Translations under genes and position numbers: made by a program
Notes under the pieces: generated by a model
Seen by the model: only the letters and a program-made list of their open reading frames with translations
What the model was told of the DNA's origin: nothing
Database searches by the model: none
Assembly: GCF_013248975.1 (NCBI RefSeq)
Contig: NZ_JABRWH010000001.1
Coordinates: forward strand, 2,624,001-2,688,000
Direction of reading: 5' to 3'
Length of the DNA: 64,000 nucleotides
Source of the DNA: Neobacillus endophyticus
GTDB taxonomy: Bacteria; Bacillota; Bacilli; Bacillales; Cytobacillaceae
In this document: piece after piece, positions 1-8,688 of the stretch
Position numbering within the stretch: position 1 is the first letter of the stretch
Layout of the letters: every line of letters begins with the position of its first letter

Positions 1-1166
1 CCGTCATAATCGTCTAACATTTGAGTGATGCCGGTTGAAACATTTTTGGCAGTTTGATTTGCCTGATCAAGTAATGCCTGTGAAGGTGCGGTTTGAGATT
101 GAATCAATGTTAAAAGCTTTAACAAGCTCTCTGCTGATTGCTTTTGGCTAATTAATGCTGTCAGTTGCGAATGGAAGAAAGCATTGTTGCCAAGACCATT
201 TAAGTTTTCAAATAGGCTGATTAATAGATTTTCAATCTTAATTAATGTTTCTAATCTGTTTATGCTATCATCAATGGTATTTTTTTTCGCTTCCAGATTA
301 GGTAAAAGGCTTGTTAATTGTTCAATTGAGGCGGCATTTTGCTGCATATAAAGTAAGTTTTGTTTAATAGCAGGAACAAGGTTTGCAAATGTCTGTTGGT
401 TTTGTTCAAAAAATTGGTTTATTTGTCCAGCTAAGCCGCGGACCTGGTTTATAATGCCTTGAACTTCTGTTACATACATTTGCAGGTTTTCTACAATTTT
501 TTGCGCTTGTGCCGCATCATAGTCTGCGGTATTTATAATGGTTTCAGCTTCTGCCAAATGATCATTTAGCCAAAAAATCATTGTTTTTAATTTTTCGATA
601 TTAGGTAAATTTTTCTGCAGTTCAATTCCGAGCTGGTTGAAAATAGAAAAGATCACTCCGGTTGCCGTTTTTACGAAGTTTTTACTAATCTCGTCCTGAA
701 GGCTTGTAGCCCCTTTTGCTGTTATTTTGGGAGTAATGGCATTTGTTTTTTCATTTACCGTATAAATCAGCTCTGGTTTTTCGGGATCATCCTGAAGGAT
801 GGTAGCAATTTTTGCCGAGAAATCCTTTGGAATGGTGATGCTGGCAAAATAGCTGCCTTGTTTCACCCCTGTATTGGCCTTGGCGGAACTAACAAATCTC
901 CACCCCAGCGAATGATTGGTTTTGAGTGCTTTCACTACTTCAAGGCCAATATTGATTTTCCTTCCTTTCAGAACAGCGCCGGCATCATTATTAACTACAG
1001 CAATGGGAATTCCTCCCGTATTGCCGTACGGGTCCCATGAGGCTTCAATATTAAACCAGGCATATAATGACGGGAGAATCATCAAGGCAAGGATAATGGC
1101 TGCAGCTGCCCAATTTTTTACAATGCTTAAAAAATCGTCGCGATAGATTTGAAGAACCTTATTCAT
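1..1166 (-). CDS. YhgE/Pip family membrane protein (3' part cut by window edge)
   Basis: The reading frame runs off the left edge, so only the N-terminal 388 residues are visible. It starts at ATG 1166, behind a GGGTGG-type ribosome site. The start MNKVLQIYRDDF, one membrane segment (about residues 17-36), then IEASWDPYGNTGGIPIAV is the classic opening of the YhgE/Pip (phage infection protein-like) family. After it comes a long extracytoplasmic stretch rich in Gln, Asn and Leu with coiled-coil character. Family members are large membrane proteins with an ABC-2-like C-terminal membrane block, here outside the window. In lactococci the relative Pip is a phage receptor, and other relatives belong to type VII secretion loci. 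The role here is unknown. Confidence 0.85.
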   Translation of the reverse strand, partial: MNKVLQIYRDDFLSIVKNWAAAAIILALMILPSLYAWFNIEASWDPYGNTGGIPIAVVNNDAGAVLKGRKINIGLEVVKALKTNHSLGWRFVSSAKANTGVKQGSYFASITIPKDFSAKIATILQDDPEKPELIYTVNEKTNAITPKITAKGATSLQDEISKNFVKTATGVIFSIFNQLGIELQKNLPNIEKLKTMIFWLNDHLAEAETIINTADYDAAQAQKIVENLQMYVTEVQGIINQVRGLAGQINQFFEQNQQTFANLVPAIKQNLLYMQQNAASIEQLTSLLPNLEAKKNTIDDSINRLETLIKIENLLISLFENLNGLGNNAFFHSQLTALISQKQSAESLLKLLTLIQSQTAPSQALLDQANQTAKNVSTGITQMLDDYD

Positions 1167-1367
1167 CTCGGAAAACCACCCGTTCCTTATTTCATAAGGT
1201 TATTATGGTACATATTTGCTGATTGATGCGTTTTTAAAGAGCGATATAGGTTTTGACAGAAATTTGTCAAAAACATTTGAATAATATTTGAAATGTTTCT
1301 TTTTCATCACAAATATAGGGGAAATTTAATTATAATGTGGGTAATTAAGGCATGGAGGTCATTTGAA

Positions 1368-1685
1368 ATGAATATTACCACGATCATTGAATTTGAGAAT
1401 AAAGAAGTAGAAGCGATTGCCGGTGCTAAGTTAGTATTTGTCCAGGAACAAATTGAAGAAAATATTGTTGAAACATGTGTAGATTGTTTTCTAATGGAAG
1501 ATTCCGATGAAACCATTTCAACAGAAGAAGCGATGGACAGAGTATTTAAGCAATTGAAGGAGCAGGGAGTTATACCGTACACTGTTGAAGATTTTTCATA
1601 TGAGATGCCATCTTGCGAACGTTTAAAGAAATCAGAGAATCAGGAAGACATTCCGCAAAAAGTCATTCTGTCATTTATGGCATAA
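1368..1685 (+). CDS. Small acidic protein of unknown function (105 aa)
   Basis: I do not recognise this protein. ATG 1368 is preceded by a good ribosome site (TGGAGGTC, 8 nt away), so an in-frame ATG further upstream was not used. The product is acidic, soluble and free of membrane segments. It has three cysteines, two of them close together (TCVDC). It is a single-gene unit, followed directly by a strong hairpin terminator. Position and codon use look like backbone DNA. No function is proposed. Confidence 0.6.
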   Translation: MNITTIIEFENKEVEAIAGAKLVFVQEQIEENIVETCVDCFLMEDSDETISTEEAMDRVFKQLKEQGVIPYTVEDFSYEMPSCERLKKSENQEDIPQKVILSFMA

Positions 1686-1708
1686 CCAGTTTTTTGACTG
1701 TGTTTCAT

Positions 1709-1760
1709 CTATTCTCATTAAAAAAGAAGTTCTTCGGAGCTTCTTTTTTAATGAGAATAG
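1709..1760. terminator. Bidirectional hairpin terminator
   Basis: A perfect 21-bp inverted repeat (1709-1729 and 1740-1760) surrounds a 10-base loop. It has A-rich and T-rich tracts at its ends. It lies just after the small acidic gene and before the cupin gene, and could stop transcription in either direction. Confidence 0.8.
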
Positions 1761-1830
1761 ATTGGAGAGAAATACTAACTTTTGATGTACATATAGCTTT
1801 TCATTATTCATATGATAGGAGAGATCTGTA

Positions 1831-2172
1831 ATGGAGAAAACTTCAGTTAAAGATTATTTGGAATATAATGAGGAAAAGTTCACGAAACGAATCATTTATA
1901 AAAAAGGTGATACAACGGCATTTGTATTAAATTTTCTTCCGGGTCAAACACTTCCTGCTCATAGGCATCCGAACTCAGAAGTGTATTTATATGTACTGAC
2001 CGGAAGCGGGACGATTATCACTGATGGAGCGGAGACAGCAGTAGCAGAATCAGATCTTATCCATGTCAGCAGTGAAGAAGAAATGTCCTTTAAAAACTCC
2101 GGAGGTGAGCCTGTAAGCCTTTATGTTGTGCTTAGCAAAATATCAAATGAAACAAATACGAAAAATAGTTAA
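1831..2172 (+). CDS. Cupin-domain protein (113 aa)
   Basis: This is a single small cupin barrel. The metal-binding motif 1 is clear: PAHRHPNSEVYLYVLTGSG, with the H-x-H, E and G spacing of the family. Motif 2 is degenerate. ATG 1831 has an AGGAGAGA ribosome site. Such stand-alone cupins bind a metal and act as small enzymes or ligand sensors, but the substrate cannot be read from sequence. It is monocistronic, ending before a hairpin-rich spacer. The C-terminal NETNTKNS tail is polar and probably disordered. Confidence 0.75.
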   Translation: MEKTSVKDYLEYNEEKFTKRIIYKKGDTTAFVLNFLPGQTLPAHRHPNSEVYLYVLTGSGTIITDGAETAVAESDLIHVSSEEEMSFKNSGGEPVSLYVVLSKISNETNTKNS

Positions 2173-2182
2173 CATATAAATA

Positions 2183-2345
2183 GCCGCCCATTTCGGGGAT
2201 GTTGACAAACTAATTTTTCGTCCCTAGTCATGCAAAATATAGCTATAAAAAAGAAGACGAACCACTAATATACTGTAGTGATACGTCTTCTTTTTGCTTT
2301 GGCCAGCTATTTGTCAACAGCCCCATTTCAGGCTGGCTTTTTTTA
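2183..2345. mobile_element. Terminator apparently split by a ~120-bp TIR element
   Basis: TGTTGACAAA (2200-2209) and its inverse TTTGTCAACA (2310-2319) bracket about 120 bp. Inside is a strong hairpin (AAAGAAGACG at 2250-2259 with CGTCTTCTTT at 2284-2293). Directly outside, a short stretch around CCCATTTC occurs on both sides (2188-2195, 2322-2329). The outer flanks (AGCCGCCC and GGCTGGCTTTTTTT) would together make a normal terminator. I infer a non-autonomous element inserted into a terminator loop with target duplication. Its ends resemble those of the IS1182 copy in this window (TGTCGACAAA). No transposase is present. Confidence 0.4.
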
Positions 2346-2427
2346 TGTATAAGTAAGGAAAAAACGTTCAATATTAATTTTACAAATGTTAAAATATTAA
2401 GTAAGAATAAATAATTAGGTGATAATA

Positions 2428-3369
2428 GTGGATCAGGAAAAATTAGGTAAAGTGATTGAAGCAGCAAAACTTTATTATTTGCTGGATTATAACCAGCATG
2501 AGATTGCCAAGCTATTAGGAGTATCCAGGCCTACTGTTTCACGTTTGCTGCAGCAGGCAAAAAGTGATGGCATTGTACAGATTACCATTAAAGATCCGAC
2601 AGAAAATGTTGAAAACCTGGCAAAACAGCTGGAACAAAAGTTCAATTTGAAAAAGGCGGTTGTTGCCTCAATTCCTCAATATGAAAATCATATTATTAAA
2701 AATTATCTTGGTGAAAAAGCTGCCATTTATCTTGATGAGATTGTAAAGGATGATGACATTATAGGGGTGACGTGGGGAACGACCCTTTATCATGTTGCTG
2801 TCGAGCTGAAACAGAAATTTGTAAAGAACGCTAAGGTGGTGCAATTAAAAGGAGGGGTTAGCCATGCAGAAACAAATACATATGCATCCGAAATTTTGTA
2901 TCTGTTCGGTAAAGCTTACAACACAACTCCACATCATTTACCGCTCCCTGCCATTGTGGACCATGTCGTGGTGAAGCAGGCGATGGAGGCTGACCGGCAT
3001 ATACGCAAAATTTTAGAACTCGGTAAAGAAGCGAATATTGCCATGTTTACTGTTGGAACGGTAAAAACAGAATCTCTCTTATTCCAGATGGGCTATTTTA
3101 CGGAAAGTGACATGAAATCCCTTAAAGGCAATGCTGTTGGGGACATTTGTTCAAGATTTTTTGATAAAGACGGGGAGATTTGTAATGAGAGTTTAAATGA
3201 GAGGACGCTTGGCATTAATTTGAACGATCTTAGAAATAAGGAAACCTCTATTCTCGTTGCAGGAGGGCCGAATAAAATTGAGGGAATATATGGTGCTATT
3301 AAGGGCGGCTACGCCAATGTGTTAGTTACCGACCAATTTACGGCTCAATTTTTATTGGACAAAATATGA
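2428..3369 (+). CDS. deoR: Deoxyribonucleoside regulator DeoR (SorC family)
   Basis: This repressor matches the family over its full length (313 aa). It has an N-terminal helix-turn-helix (about residues 20-45, HEIAKLLGVSRPTVSRLL) and a C-terminal sugar-phosphate-binding domain with VGTVKTESLLFQMGY and GDICSRFFD. In Bacillus, DeoR binds deoxyribose 5-phosphate and releases the deoC operon. The start chosen is GTG 2428, seven bases after AGGTGA. An alternative GTG at 2419 overlaps that ribosome site. The gene lies directly upstream of deoC and reads in the same direction. Confidence 0.9.
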   Translation: MDQEKLGKVIEAAKLYYLLDYNQHEIAKLLGVSRPTVSRLLQQAKSDGIVQITIKDPTENVENLAKQLEQKFNLKKAVVASIPQYENHIIKNYLGEKAAIYLDEIVKDDDIIGVTWGTTLYHVAVELKQKFVKNAKVVQLKGGVSHAETNTYASEILYLFGKAYNTTPHHLPLPAIVDHVVVKQAMEADRHIRKILELGKEANIAMFTVGTVKTESLLFQMGYFTESDMKSLKGNAVGDICSRFFDKDGEICNESLNERTLGINLNDLRNKETSILVAGGPNKIEGIYGAIKGGYANVLVTDQFTAQFLLDKI

Positions 3370-3376
3370 AATTTTA

Positions 3377-3424
3377 CATATGTTCAAAATAACATTTACA
3401 TTTGTTCAATATTTTTGTTATAGT
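3377..3424 (+). promoter_or_regulatory. deoC promoter with paired DeoR-like half sites
   Basis: Two direct copies of CAT(A/T)TGTTCAA lie at 3377-3387 and 3399-3409, 22 bp apart (about two helical turns). The second sits inside the spacer of a promoter with TTTACA (3395-3400), 17 bp, and TTATAG (3418-3423). TTGTTCAAT resembles the known B. subtilis DeoR operator half (ATTGAACAA). Repression of deoC by the adjacent regulator is the natural inference. Confidence 0.55.
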
Positions 3425-3486
3425 TACTATGTGTTAAGGAAACATTAACTTTAATTATTTTTAAAACCAAATTGGAGGGTTTAGAA

Positions 3487-4161
3487 ATGACGCAACAAAT
3501 TGCCGGAATGATTGATCATACATTATTAAAAGCGAATGCAACAAAAGCTGAAATTGAAAAATTGGCGGAAGAAGCAAAGGAATACTCGTTTGCCTCCGTA
3601 TGTGTGAATCCAACATGGGTTAGTAGGGCTGCTGAATTACTGGCTGATACTCCAAATGTTAAGGTGTGTACAGTAATCGGATTCCCTCTTGGAGCTTCCA
3701 CACCGGAAACAAAAGCATTTGAAACGAAAAATGCAATTGAAAACGGTGCAACTGAAATTGATATGGTCATTAATATTGGCGCCTTAAAGGACCAAAATGA
3801 TGAGTTAGTTGAAAGAGACATCCGTGCAGTCGTAGATGCGGCAAAAGGAAAAGCACTGGTAAAAGTGATTATTGAAACGTGCTTATTATCGGATGAAGAA
3901 AAGGTAAGAGTATGTGAATTATCCGTAAAAGCCGGGGCAGATTTTGTTAAAACTTCTACAGGATTTTCAACTGGTGGAGCAACAGTCGAGGATATCCGAT
4001 TAATGCGAAAAACTGTCGGTCCTGAGCTTGGGGTAAAAGCATCAGGCGGAGTTCGCAGCCGTGAAGATGCATTAGCCATGATCGAAGCAGGAGCAACAAG
4101 AATTGGCGCCAGCTCAGGAATTTCAATTGTAAAGGGAGAAATAGGCACCAGCAATTATTAA
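3487..4161 (+). CDS. deoC: Deoxyribose-phosphate aldolase
   Basis: It cleaves 2-deoxyribose 5-phosphate to glyceraldehyde 3-phosphate and acetaldehyde, the last step of deoxynucleoside catabolism in the cytoplasm. The 224-aa length is typical. The Schiff-base lysine is K155 in FVKTSTGF. The second lysine K184 (VKASGGVR) and the aspartate of [10 protein letters not shown] (D92) are also present. ATG 3487 follows GGAGGGTTTAGAA. The B. subtilis operon continues with nupC and pdp. Here both are absent and a XapX-type membrane protein follows instead. Confidence 0.95.
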   Translation: MTQQIAGMIDHTLLKANATKAEIEKLAEEAKEYSFASVCVNPTWVSRAAELLADTPNVKVCTVIGFPLGASTPETKAFETKNAIENGATEIDMVINIGALKDQNDELVERDIRAVVDAAKGKALVKVIIETCLLSDEEKVRVCELSVKAGADFVKTSTGFSTGGATVEDIRLMRKTVGPELGVKASGGVRSREDALAMIEAGATRIGASSGISIVKGEIGTSNY

Positions 4162-4183
4162 ACCCAAATGTGAGGGAGATCAG

Positions 4184-4354
4184 ATGAAAGAAGTCTTTAT
4201 GGCATTAATTGCCGGTTTAATTGTCGGGATGCTATTTAAATTTTTAAAACTTCCATTACCCGCACCGCCAGTTTTCTCAGCAGTTGTTGGCGTGTTCGGA
4301 GTATACTTTGGCGGAGTGGTCCTGGATTGGATCATGAAATTCATTCATCAATAA
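4184..4354 (+). CDS. XapX-domain small membrane protein (56 aa)
   Basis: The short protein has two hydrophobic helices (about residues 5-20 and 31-51) separated by the loop KLPLPAPPVF. That layout and the PxPAPP turn are typical of the XapX domain (DUF1427). ATG 4184 is preceded by GAGGGAGATC. It starts 22 nt after deoC and ends at a strong terminator, so it is probably co-transcribed with deoC. XapX was named from a xanthosine-utilisation locus in E. coli. A role in nucleoside uptake is plausible but not shown. Confidence 0.75.
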   Translation: MKEVFMALIAGLIVGMLFKFLKLPLPAPPVFSAVVGVFGVYFGGVVLDWIMKFIHQ

Positions 4355-4356
4355 AC

Positions 4357-4389
4357 AAAAAGCTTTTCGCGTAGCGAAAAGCTTTTTTT
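4357..4389 (+). terminator. Rho-independent terminator of the deo operon
   Basis: A perfect stem of AAAAAGCTTTTCGC with GCGAAAAGCTTTTT closes on a three-base loop and is followed by a T-run. Confidence 0.9.
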
Positions 4390-4466
4390 ATTAGACCAAT
4401 ACAAGATTGCCGCAAAAAGAGGAATAATAGGTTAAACAGGAGTGTAATGAACCGTTCCTAATCGGG

Positions 4467-5189
4467 GTGTCATTATTGGAAGTAAAGAAATATAAAAACC
4501 TGGTAATTCAAATTATTAGAAATCAACTGGAGATTTGGTTTGATTTAAAGGATCAAGATGTTATTACCAAAATTGATGTCTTTTGTTTTCTTGAATTAAT
4601 CCATGGAAACTCAGGAATATTGGAGCTTGAAGATTTGCACAAGCTTTCGGGAAGCTTGTTAGAGCAACTGAACAAAATGGACCAGAAGCTGTTTAATACT
4701 GACGTTTTAAGAAGTTTTCTTGATGGATTCATTCATCTGACAATGGATCATGAACATAGGTTGGATGAATTTGATCTTCAGTCACTAAATGGGATGGGAA
4801 AGAAAATAATATATGTTTCCATTATTGATGATGATCGGATCATCCGTTCCATGCTGCTGCAAATTTTAAAAACAATGGATTTTGAGGAGTTTCAATTGGA
4901 TATGGAGGCATTTGCTGATGGCCTTCAGTTTTTTGAATCACAACGTTTGAATAGAGAAGGCAAGCACTTCTTAATTCTAGATGGCGTTATGCCAATTATG
5001 GACGGAATTGAAATTTTGCAGAAAGTAAAACAAGAGAGTAATGCTACTGTCTTTATGTTATCGGGCAGAAAGAGCGAGGCTGATATTGAAAGAGCATTAA
5101 AACTTGGTGCAGATGATTATGTCACAAAACCGTTTGGCATAAAAGAACTGCAGGCGAGGATCAAGCGATTGATCACCAGGATGAAATAA
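4467..5189 (+). CDS. Receiver protein with degenerate HPt-like N-terminus
   Basis: Residues about 114-240 form a complete receiver domain: acidic pocket D121-D123, phospho-acceptor D172 in LILDGVMPIMDG, S199 and K221 in VTKPFG. There is no DNA-binding output domain. The N-terminal 110 residues are helical. The segment FLELIHGNSGILELEDLHKL resembles the phosphotransfer (HPt) signature, but the phospho-histidine position appears to be Glu, so it would be inactive. The start is uncertain. GTG 4467 gives 240 aa, and TTG 4476 is also possible; neither has a strong ribosome site. The stop is one base before the next gene. It is probably a protein-protein signalling component for the downstream glycosyltransferase. 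Confidence 0.7.
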   Translation: MSLLEVKKYKNLVIQIIRNQLEIWFDLKDQDVITKIDVFCFLELIHGNSGILELEDLHKLSGSLLEQLNKMDQKLFNTDVLRSFLDGFIHLTMDHEHRLDEFDLQSLNGMGKKIIYVSIIDDDRIIRSMLLQILKTMDFEEFQLDMEAFADGLQFFESQRLNREGKHFLILDGVMPIMDGIEILQKVKQESNATVFMLSGRKSEADIERALKLGADDYVTKPFGIKELQARIKRLITRMK

Positions 5190-5190
5190 G

Positions 5191-6225
5191 ATGCTGAAGA
5201 AACAACTATTTTTACTTGCTTTTCTCATTATTTCTTTTGTAGTTTTATTAATCATAATCTTAGGTTATTTAATGGTACGAAAAGCCATTGCTTCTATGAA
5301 AAGAAAACAGATTCAGCATTATAAAGAGGAATATCATCCACTTCTCATGAAAATGATTACCGAGCCCGCATCGCCAAGAGATTTAGTTTTGGACAGTTTA
5401 ACTAAACAAAAGGCTGTGGAAGAATTATTGAGTAAATATACACAAGTATTGGAGGGAGAGGATGAGAGAAGACACTTATCTGAAATAGCTCAATCAGCTT
5501 TAGGACAATATTATCAGAAACGGCTGCATGATAAACGGTGGAGTATTCGTATGAATACGCTTTATCATATTGAGGACTTTAAGATGATTCAGCTTGAAGA
5601 AGATGTATATAATAGGACGAAAACCGATCTGTCACGCGAAGAACATTTTCATGCACTTAGGATCCTTGCATTGTTTCAATTTGAGAAAATATTTGAACTG
5701 CTGACAGAGAGGTACGGTTATTTGACTGAAATCGAGCTTCGCAATATTTTGTTCCGCCTGGAAACTCAGCATTTTGAACAATTTGTTCAAAATTATCATG
5801 AAAGTAATCCTACTTTGCAAAAGGCGGTATTAGACGTGATTTCGATTAAAAGAGAAACGGATTATCTGCCGTTCTTGGAGCAGATCTTTCCACTCTCTTC
5901 AGGAGAAATACGTCTTAGAGTTTTAAAGGCATTGGCGAATATTGGATATGTTGAAGATATTGACACATATATGGAACTTCTTTATTCACCAAAATGGGAA
6001 GAAAGAATGCTTGCAGCCAAATTAATCGGAACACTGCGAGAAGAAAAAGCACTCCCTCGTTTAGTGGAACTCTTGCAGGACTCCTCCTGGTGGGTCCGTT
6101 CTCAAGCCGGAGAGTCCATCAGCCATTTTGTTAAAGGAAAGCAAATCCTAATGGAGGTTTTACAAACTTCAACAGATTCATTTGCAAGGGACATGGCATG
6201 GGAGTGGCTCCATAAAGGGGGATGA
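5191..6225 (+). CDS. Membrane-anchored HEAT-repeat protein
   Basis: One N-terminal membrane helix (about residues 5-29) is followed by a basic stretch and a cytoplasmic domain of about 300 residues. The C-terminal half has HEAT-type helical repeats, for example EIRLRVLKALANIGYVED, WEERMLAAKLIGTLREEKAL and WWVRSQAGESISHF. Such alpha-solenoids act as binding scaffolds. The gene starts one base after the receiver gene and ends three bases before the glycosyltransferase gene. Translational coupling of all three is therefore likely. I infer that it links the receiver to the membrane polymerase. Confidence 0.75.
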   Translation: MLKKQLFLLAFLIISFVVLLIIILGYLMVRKAIASMKRKQIQHYKEEYHPLLMKMITEPASPRDLVLDSLTKQKAVEELLSKYTQVLEGEDERRHLSEIAQSALGQYYQKRLHDKRWSIRMNTLYHIEDFKMIQLEEDVYNRTKTDLSREEHFHALRILALFQFEKIFELLTERYGYLTEIELRNILFRLETQHFEQFVQNYHESNPTLQKAVLDVISIKRETDYLPFLEQIFPLSSGEIRLRVLKALANIGYVEDIDTYMELLYSPKWEERMLAAKLIGTLREEKALPRLVELLQDSSWWVRSQAGESISHFVKGKQILMEVLQTSTDSFARDMAWEWLHKGG

Positions 6226-6228
6226 GAT

Positions 6229-7638
6229 ATGCATTCTATACTATGGGGAATGGTAACAGGATTTGCTTGGTTTATCGCTATATACATGATTATTGTCATC
6301 CTTTTTTATTCCGTTATTATGATTATTTCATTATTACAGCTGCGGAGAGAATATCATTTGGAACGGGATCAGGTATATGAAGACTATATGGAGGATATTT
6401 ATACCAAGCCGGTTTCGATTCTTGTCCCTGCCTATAATGAGGAAGCAGGGATCATTCAAAGTGTGAGATCTTTGCTAAGTATAAACTACCCCTTATTTGA
6501 GGTTATTGTGGTGAATGATGGCTCCACAGATCATACATGCGAAAAAATGATTGAGCATTATCAGATGAAAGAAATTTCAAAAGTTGTAAGAAAGCAAGTA
6601 GAGTCTAAGCCAATTAAAAAAATTTACCAATCATCCATTCTTACGAACCTTTTTCTAATTGATAAAGAAAATGGCGGTAAAGCTGATGCTTTGAATGTAG
6701 GGCTTAACTTTTCACATTATCCCTATTTCTGCTCGCTTGATGGTGATTCAGTATTGGAACAGGATGCTTTTCTAAAGGTGATGAAACCAATCATTGATTC
6801 AAATGAAGAAGTGATTGCATCGGGCGGAAGCGTCCGTATTGCTAATGGATGCCAAATTAAAAATGGATTTATATACAAGATTGGTTTACCCAATAAACCT
6901 TTAGTAATGATGCAAATCATCGAATATTTACGGGCATTTTTAATGGGACGGATCGGCTTGAGCCGGTATAACATCTTACTGATTATTTCCGGCGCTTTCG
7001 GTGTTTTTTCAAAGCATTGGGTAATCAAGGCAGGCGGCTATCGAACAAATACGGTAGGCGAAGATATGGAGCTGGTGGTAAGAATCCATAAAATGTTAAA
7101 GGAAAGTCGCTTGAAAAAGAAAATAGTATACGTACCTGATCCTGTATGCTGGACTGAAGTCCCAGAATCAATGAAATATTTACGGAGGCAAAGGCGCAGA
7201 TGGCATCAAGGCCTTTTAGAAAGCTTATGGGCACATCGAGAGATTACCTTTAACCCTAAATATGGCTCAATTGGATTGCTTGCGTTTCCTTACTTTTGGA
7301 TTGTGGAGTTTTCGGGGCCTATTATTGAATTAATCGGTTATGTGATGATGATGATTTGTTTTTTACTAAGGGGGAGCTATATCGAATTCGCGATTCTCTT
7401 ATTCCTTCTAACATGTTTGTATGGGTCCATATTTTCAATGACGGCTGTACTTCTAGAGGAATGGAGTTTAACCAAGTATCCAAAGGTCACTGACATTCTC
7501 AAGCTTTTTGTATTTTCATTAACGGAAACACTTTGGTACAGGCCGTTAACGGTTTTTTGGCGCTGTGAAGGAGTATGGAACATGATAAGAGGAAAAAGGA
7601 GCTGGGGAGAGATGAAGCGAAAGGGTGTATCAGAGTAA
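6229..7638 (+). CDS. Family 2 glycosyltransferase (processive polysaccharide synthase type)
   Basis: The 469-aa membrane enzyme has an N-terminal membrane helix (about 10-36) and then a GT-A domain. Visible motifs are VSILVPAYNEEAGI, VVNDGSTDHT, the metal-binding LDGDS, the acceptor/catalytic GEDMEL, and RRQRRRWHQG. The last matches the Q-x-x-R-W motif of processive synthases such as PgaC/IcaA and BcsA. C-terminal membrane helices follow (about 345-440). It most likely makes an exopolysaccharide from UDP-GlcNAc or another UDP-sugar. No partner deacetylase or c-di-GMP PilZ domain is nearby. Its operon partners are a receiver protein and a HEAT scaffold. Confidence 0.85.
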   Translation: MHSILWGMVTGFAWFIAIYMIIVILFYSVIMIISLLQLRREYHLERDQVYEDYMEDIYTKPVSILVPAYNEEAGIIQSVRSLLSINYPLFEVIVVNDGSTDHTCEKMIEHYQMKEISKVVRKQVESKPIKKIYQSSILTNLFLIDKENGGKADALNVGLNFSHYPYFCSLDGDSVLEQDAFLKVMKPIIDSNEEVIASGGSVRIANGCQIKNGFIYKIGLPNKPLVMMQIIEYLRAFLMGRIGLSRYNILLIISGAFGVFSKHWVIKAGGYRTNTVGEDMELVVRIHKMLKESRLKKKIVYVPDPVCWTEVPESMKYLRRQRRRWHQGLLESLWAHREITFNPKYGSIGLLAFPYFWIVEFSGPIIELIGYVMMMICFLLRGSYIEFAILLFLLTCLYGSIFSMTAVLLEEWSLTKYPKVTDILKLFVFSLTETLWYRPLTVFWRCEGVWNMIRGKRSWGEMKRKGVSE

Positions 7639-7670
7639 AAAAACCAGAGAAAACAAATTCCCTGGTTTTT
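7638..7670. terminator. Bidirectional terminator between GT2 and pit
   Basis: AAAAACCAG and CTGGTTTTT form the stem, with A and T tracts on both sides. It serves the converging glycosyltransferase and pit units. Confidence 0.8.
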
Positions 7671-7675
7671 GTCTA

Positions 7676-8677
7676 TTAAAAAAAGAGATTTAAAACAAAA
7701 TAAAGAATACTTGCAATTAATGCAGTGATTGGAAGCGTTATGATCCAAGTAATAATCATTCGCTGGGCTGTTCCCCACTTTACACCTTTTAAACGGTGAG
7801 AAGCCCCAACACCAAGAATTCCCGAAGAAATAACGTGTGTTGTACTGACTGGCAAGTGGATATAAGTAGCTCCGAAAATAATAGCTGCTCCAGTTAAGTC
7901 TGCAGCCACGCCATTAACCGGGCGGATTTTCATAATTTTTCCGCCAACAGTCTTGATAATTTTCCATCCTCCGATGGAAGTTCCGAGCCCCATGGCAATG
8001 GCACAAGATACTTGTACCCAAAATGGAACTTCAGCATTATGAGGCAAATATTTATTGGCGATCAGCGCCATTGTAATAATCCCCATTGACTTTTGGGCAT
8101 CATTTGTCCCATGGGAATAGGACTGCAATGCTGCTGTGGCAATTTGAATATAGCGAAAACCGCGATTGGTTTTTGCCAAACTGAAATTTTTAAATACTAC
8201 TTTAAAAATGCTATACAAAATATATCCAACTACAAACGCTAAAATTGGCGAAAGAATAAGTGCCTCAATAATTTTAATAAAACCGCTGTAGTTAAGTGAA
8301 TTAAAACCTTCTGCAGCAACGGCAGCACCGGCAATCGATCCAATAATTGCATGAGAGGAACTGCTTGGGATTCCATAGTACCAAGTAATTAAGTTCCACG
8401 AAATAGCGGCAATCAGAGCTGCCAGAATAACAATCGACCCATTATGTAATGTAAAGGGATCTACAATATCCTTGGAAACCGTCTTAGCAACACCAGTAAA
8501 TGTTAGGGCGCCAACAAAGTTCATAACAGCTGCAAGGATGATGGCATGACGGGGTTTTAATGCTTTAGTCGAAACAGATGTAGCAATGGCATTTGCCGTA
8601 TCATGAAACCCATTAATAAAGTCAAAGCCAAGTGCAAAAATGATAATCAGAATCGTAAGGATAAAAACTAAGCTCAT
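7676..8677 (-). CDS. pit: Inorganic phosphate transporter, Pit/PiT family
   Basis: The 333-aa integral membrane protein has the two inverted family signatures, GFDFINGFHDTANAIATSV near the N-terminus and SYSHGTNDAQKSMGII in the middle. It imports metal-phosphate with protons at low affinity. ATG 8677 follows GGAGCC. It lies 11 nt downstream of the DUF47 gene on the same strand, the ykaA-pit arrangement known from B. subtilis. Confidence 0.95.
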   Translation of the reverse strand: MSLVFILTILIIIFALGFDFINGFHDTANAIATSVSTKALKPRHAIILAAVMNFVGALTFTGVAKTVSKDIVDPFTLHNGSIVILAALIAAISWNLITWYYGIPSSSSHAIIGSIAGAAVAAEGFNSLNYSGFIKIIEALILSPILAFVVGYILYSIFKVVFKNFSLAKTNRGFRYIQIATAALQSYSHGTNDAQKSMGIITMALIANKYLPHNAEVPFWVQVSCAIAMGLGTSIGGWKIIKTVGGKIMKIRPVNGVAADLTGAAIIFGATYIHLPVSTTHVISSGILGVGASHRLKGVKWGTAQRMIITWIITLPITALIASILYFVLNLFF

Positions 8678-8688
8678 TTTTTGGCTCC

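Noticed and set aside
1307..1582. 91-aa minus-strand frame
   Set aside because: It is antisense to the small acidic gene, which has the better ribosome site and terminator.
3516..4154. 212-aa frame on the minus strand
   Set aside because: It is the antisense of deoC and has no ribosome site; the plus-strand gene is certain.
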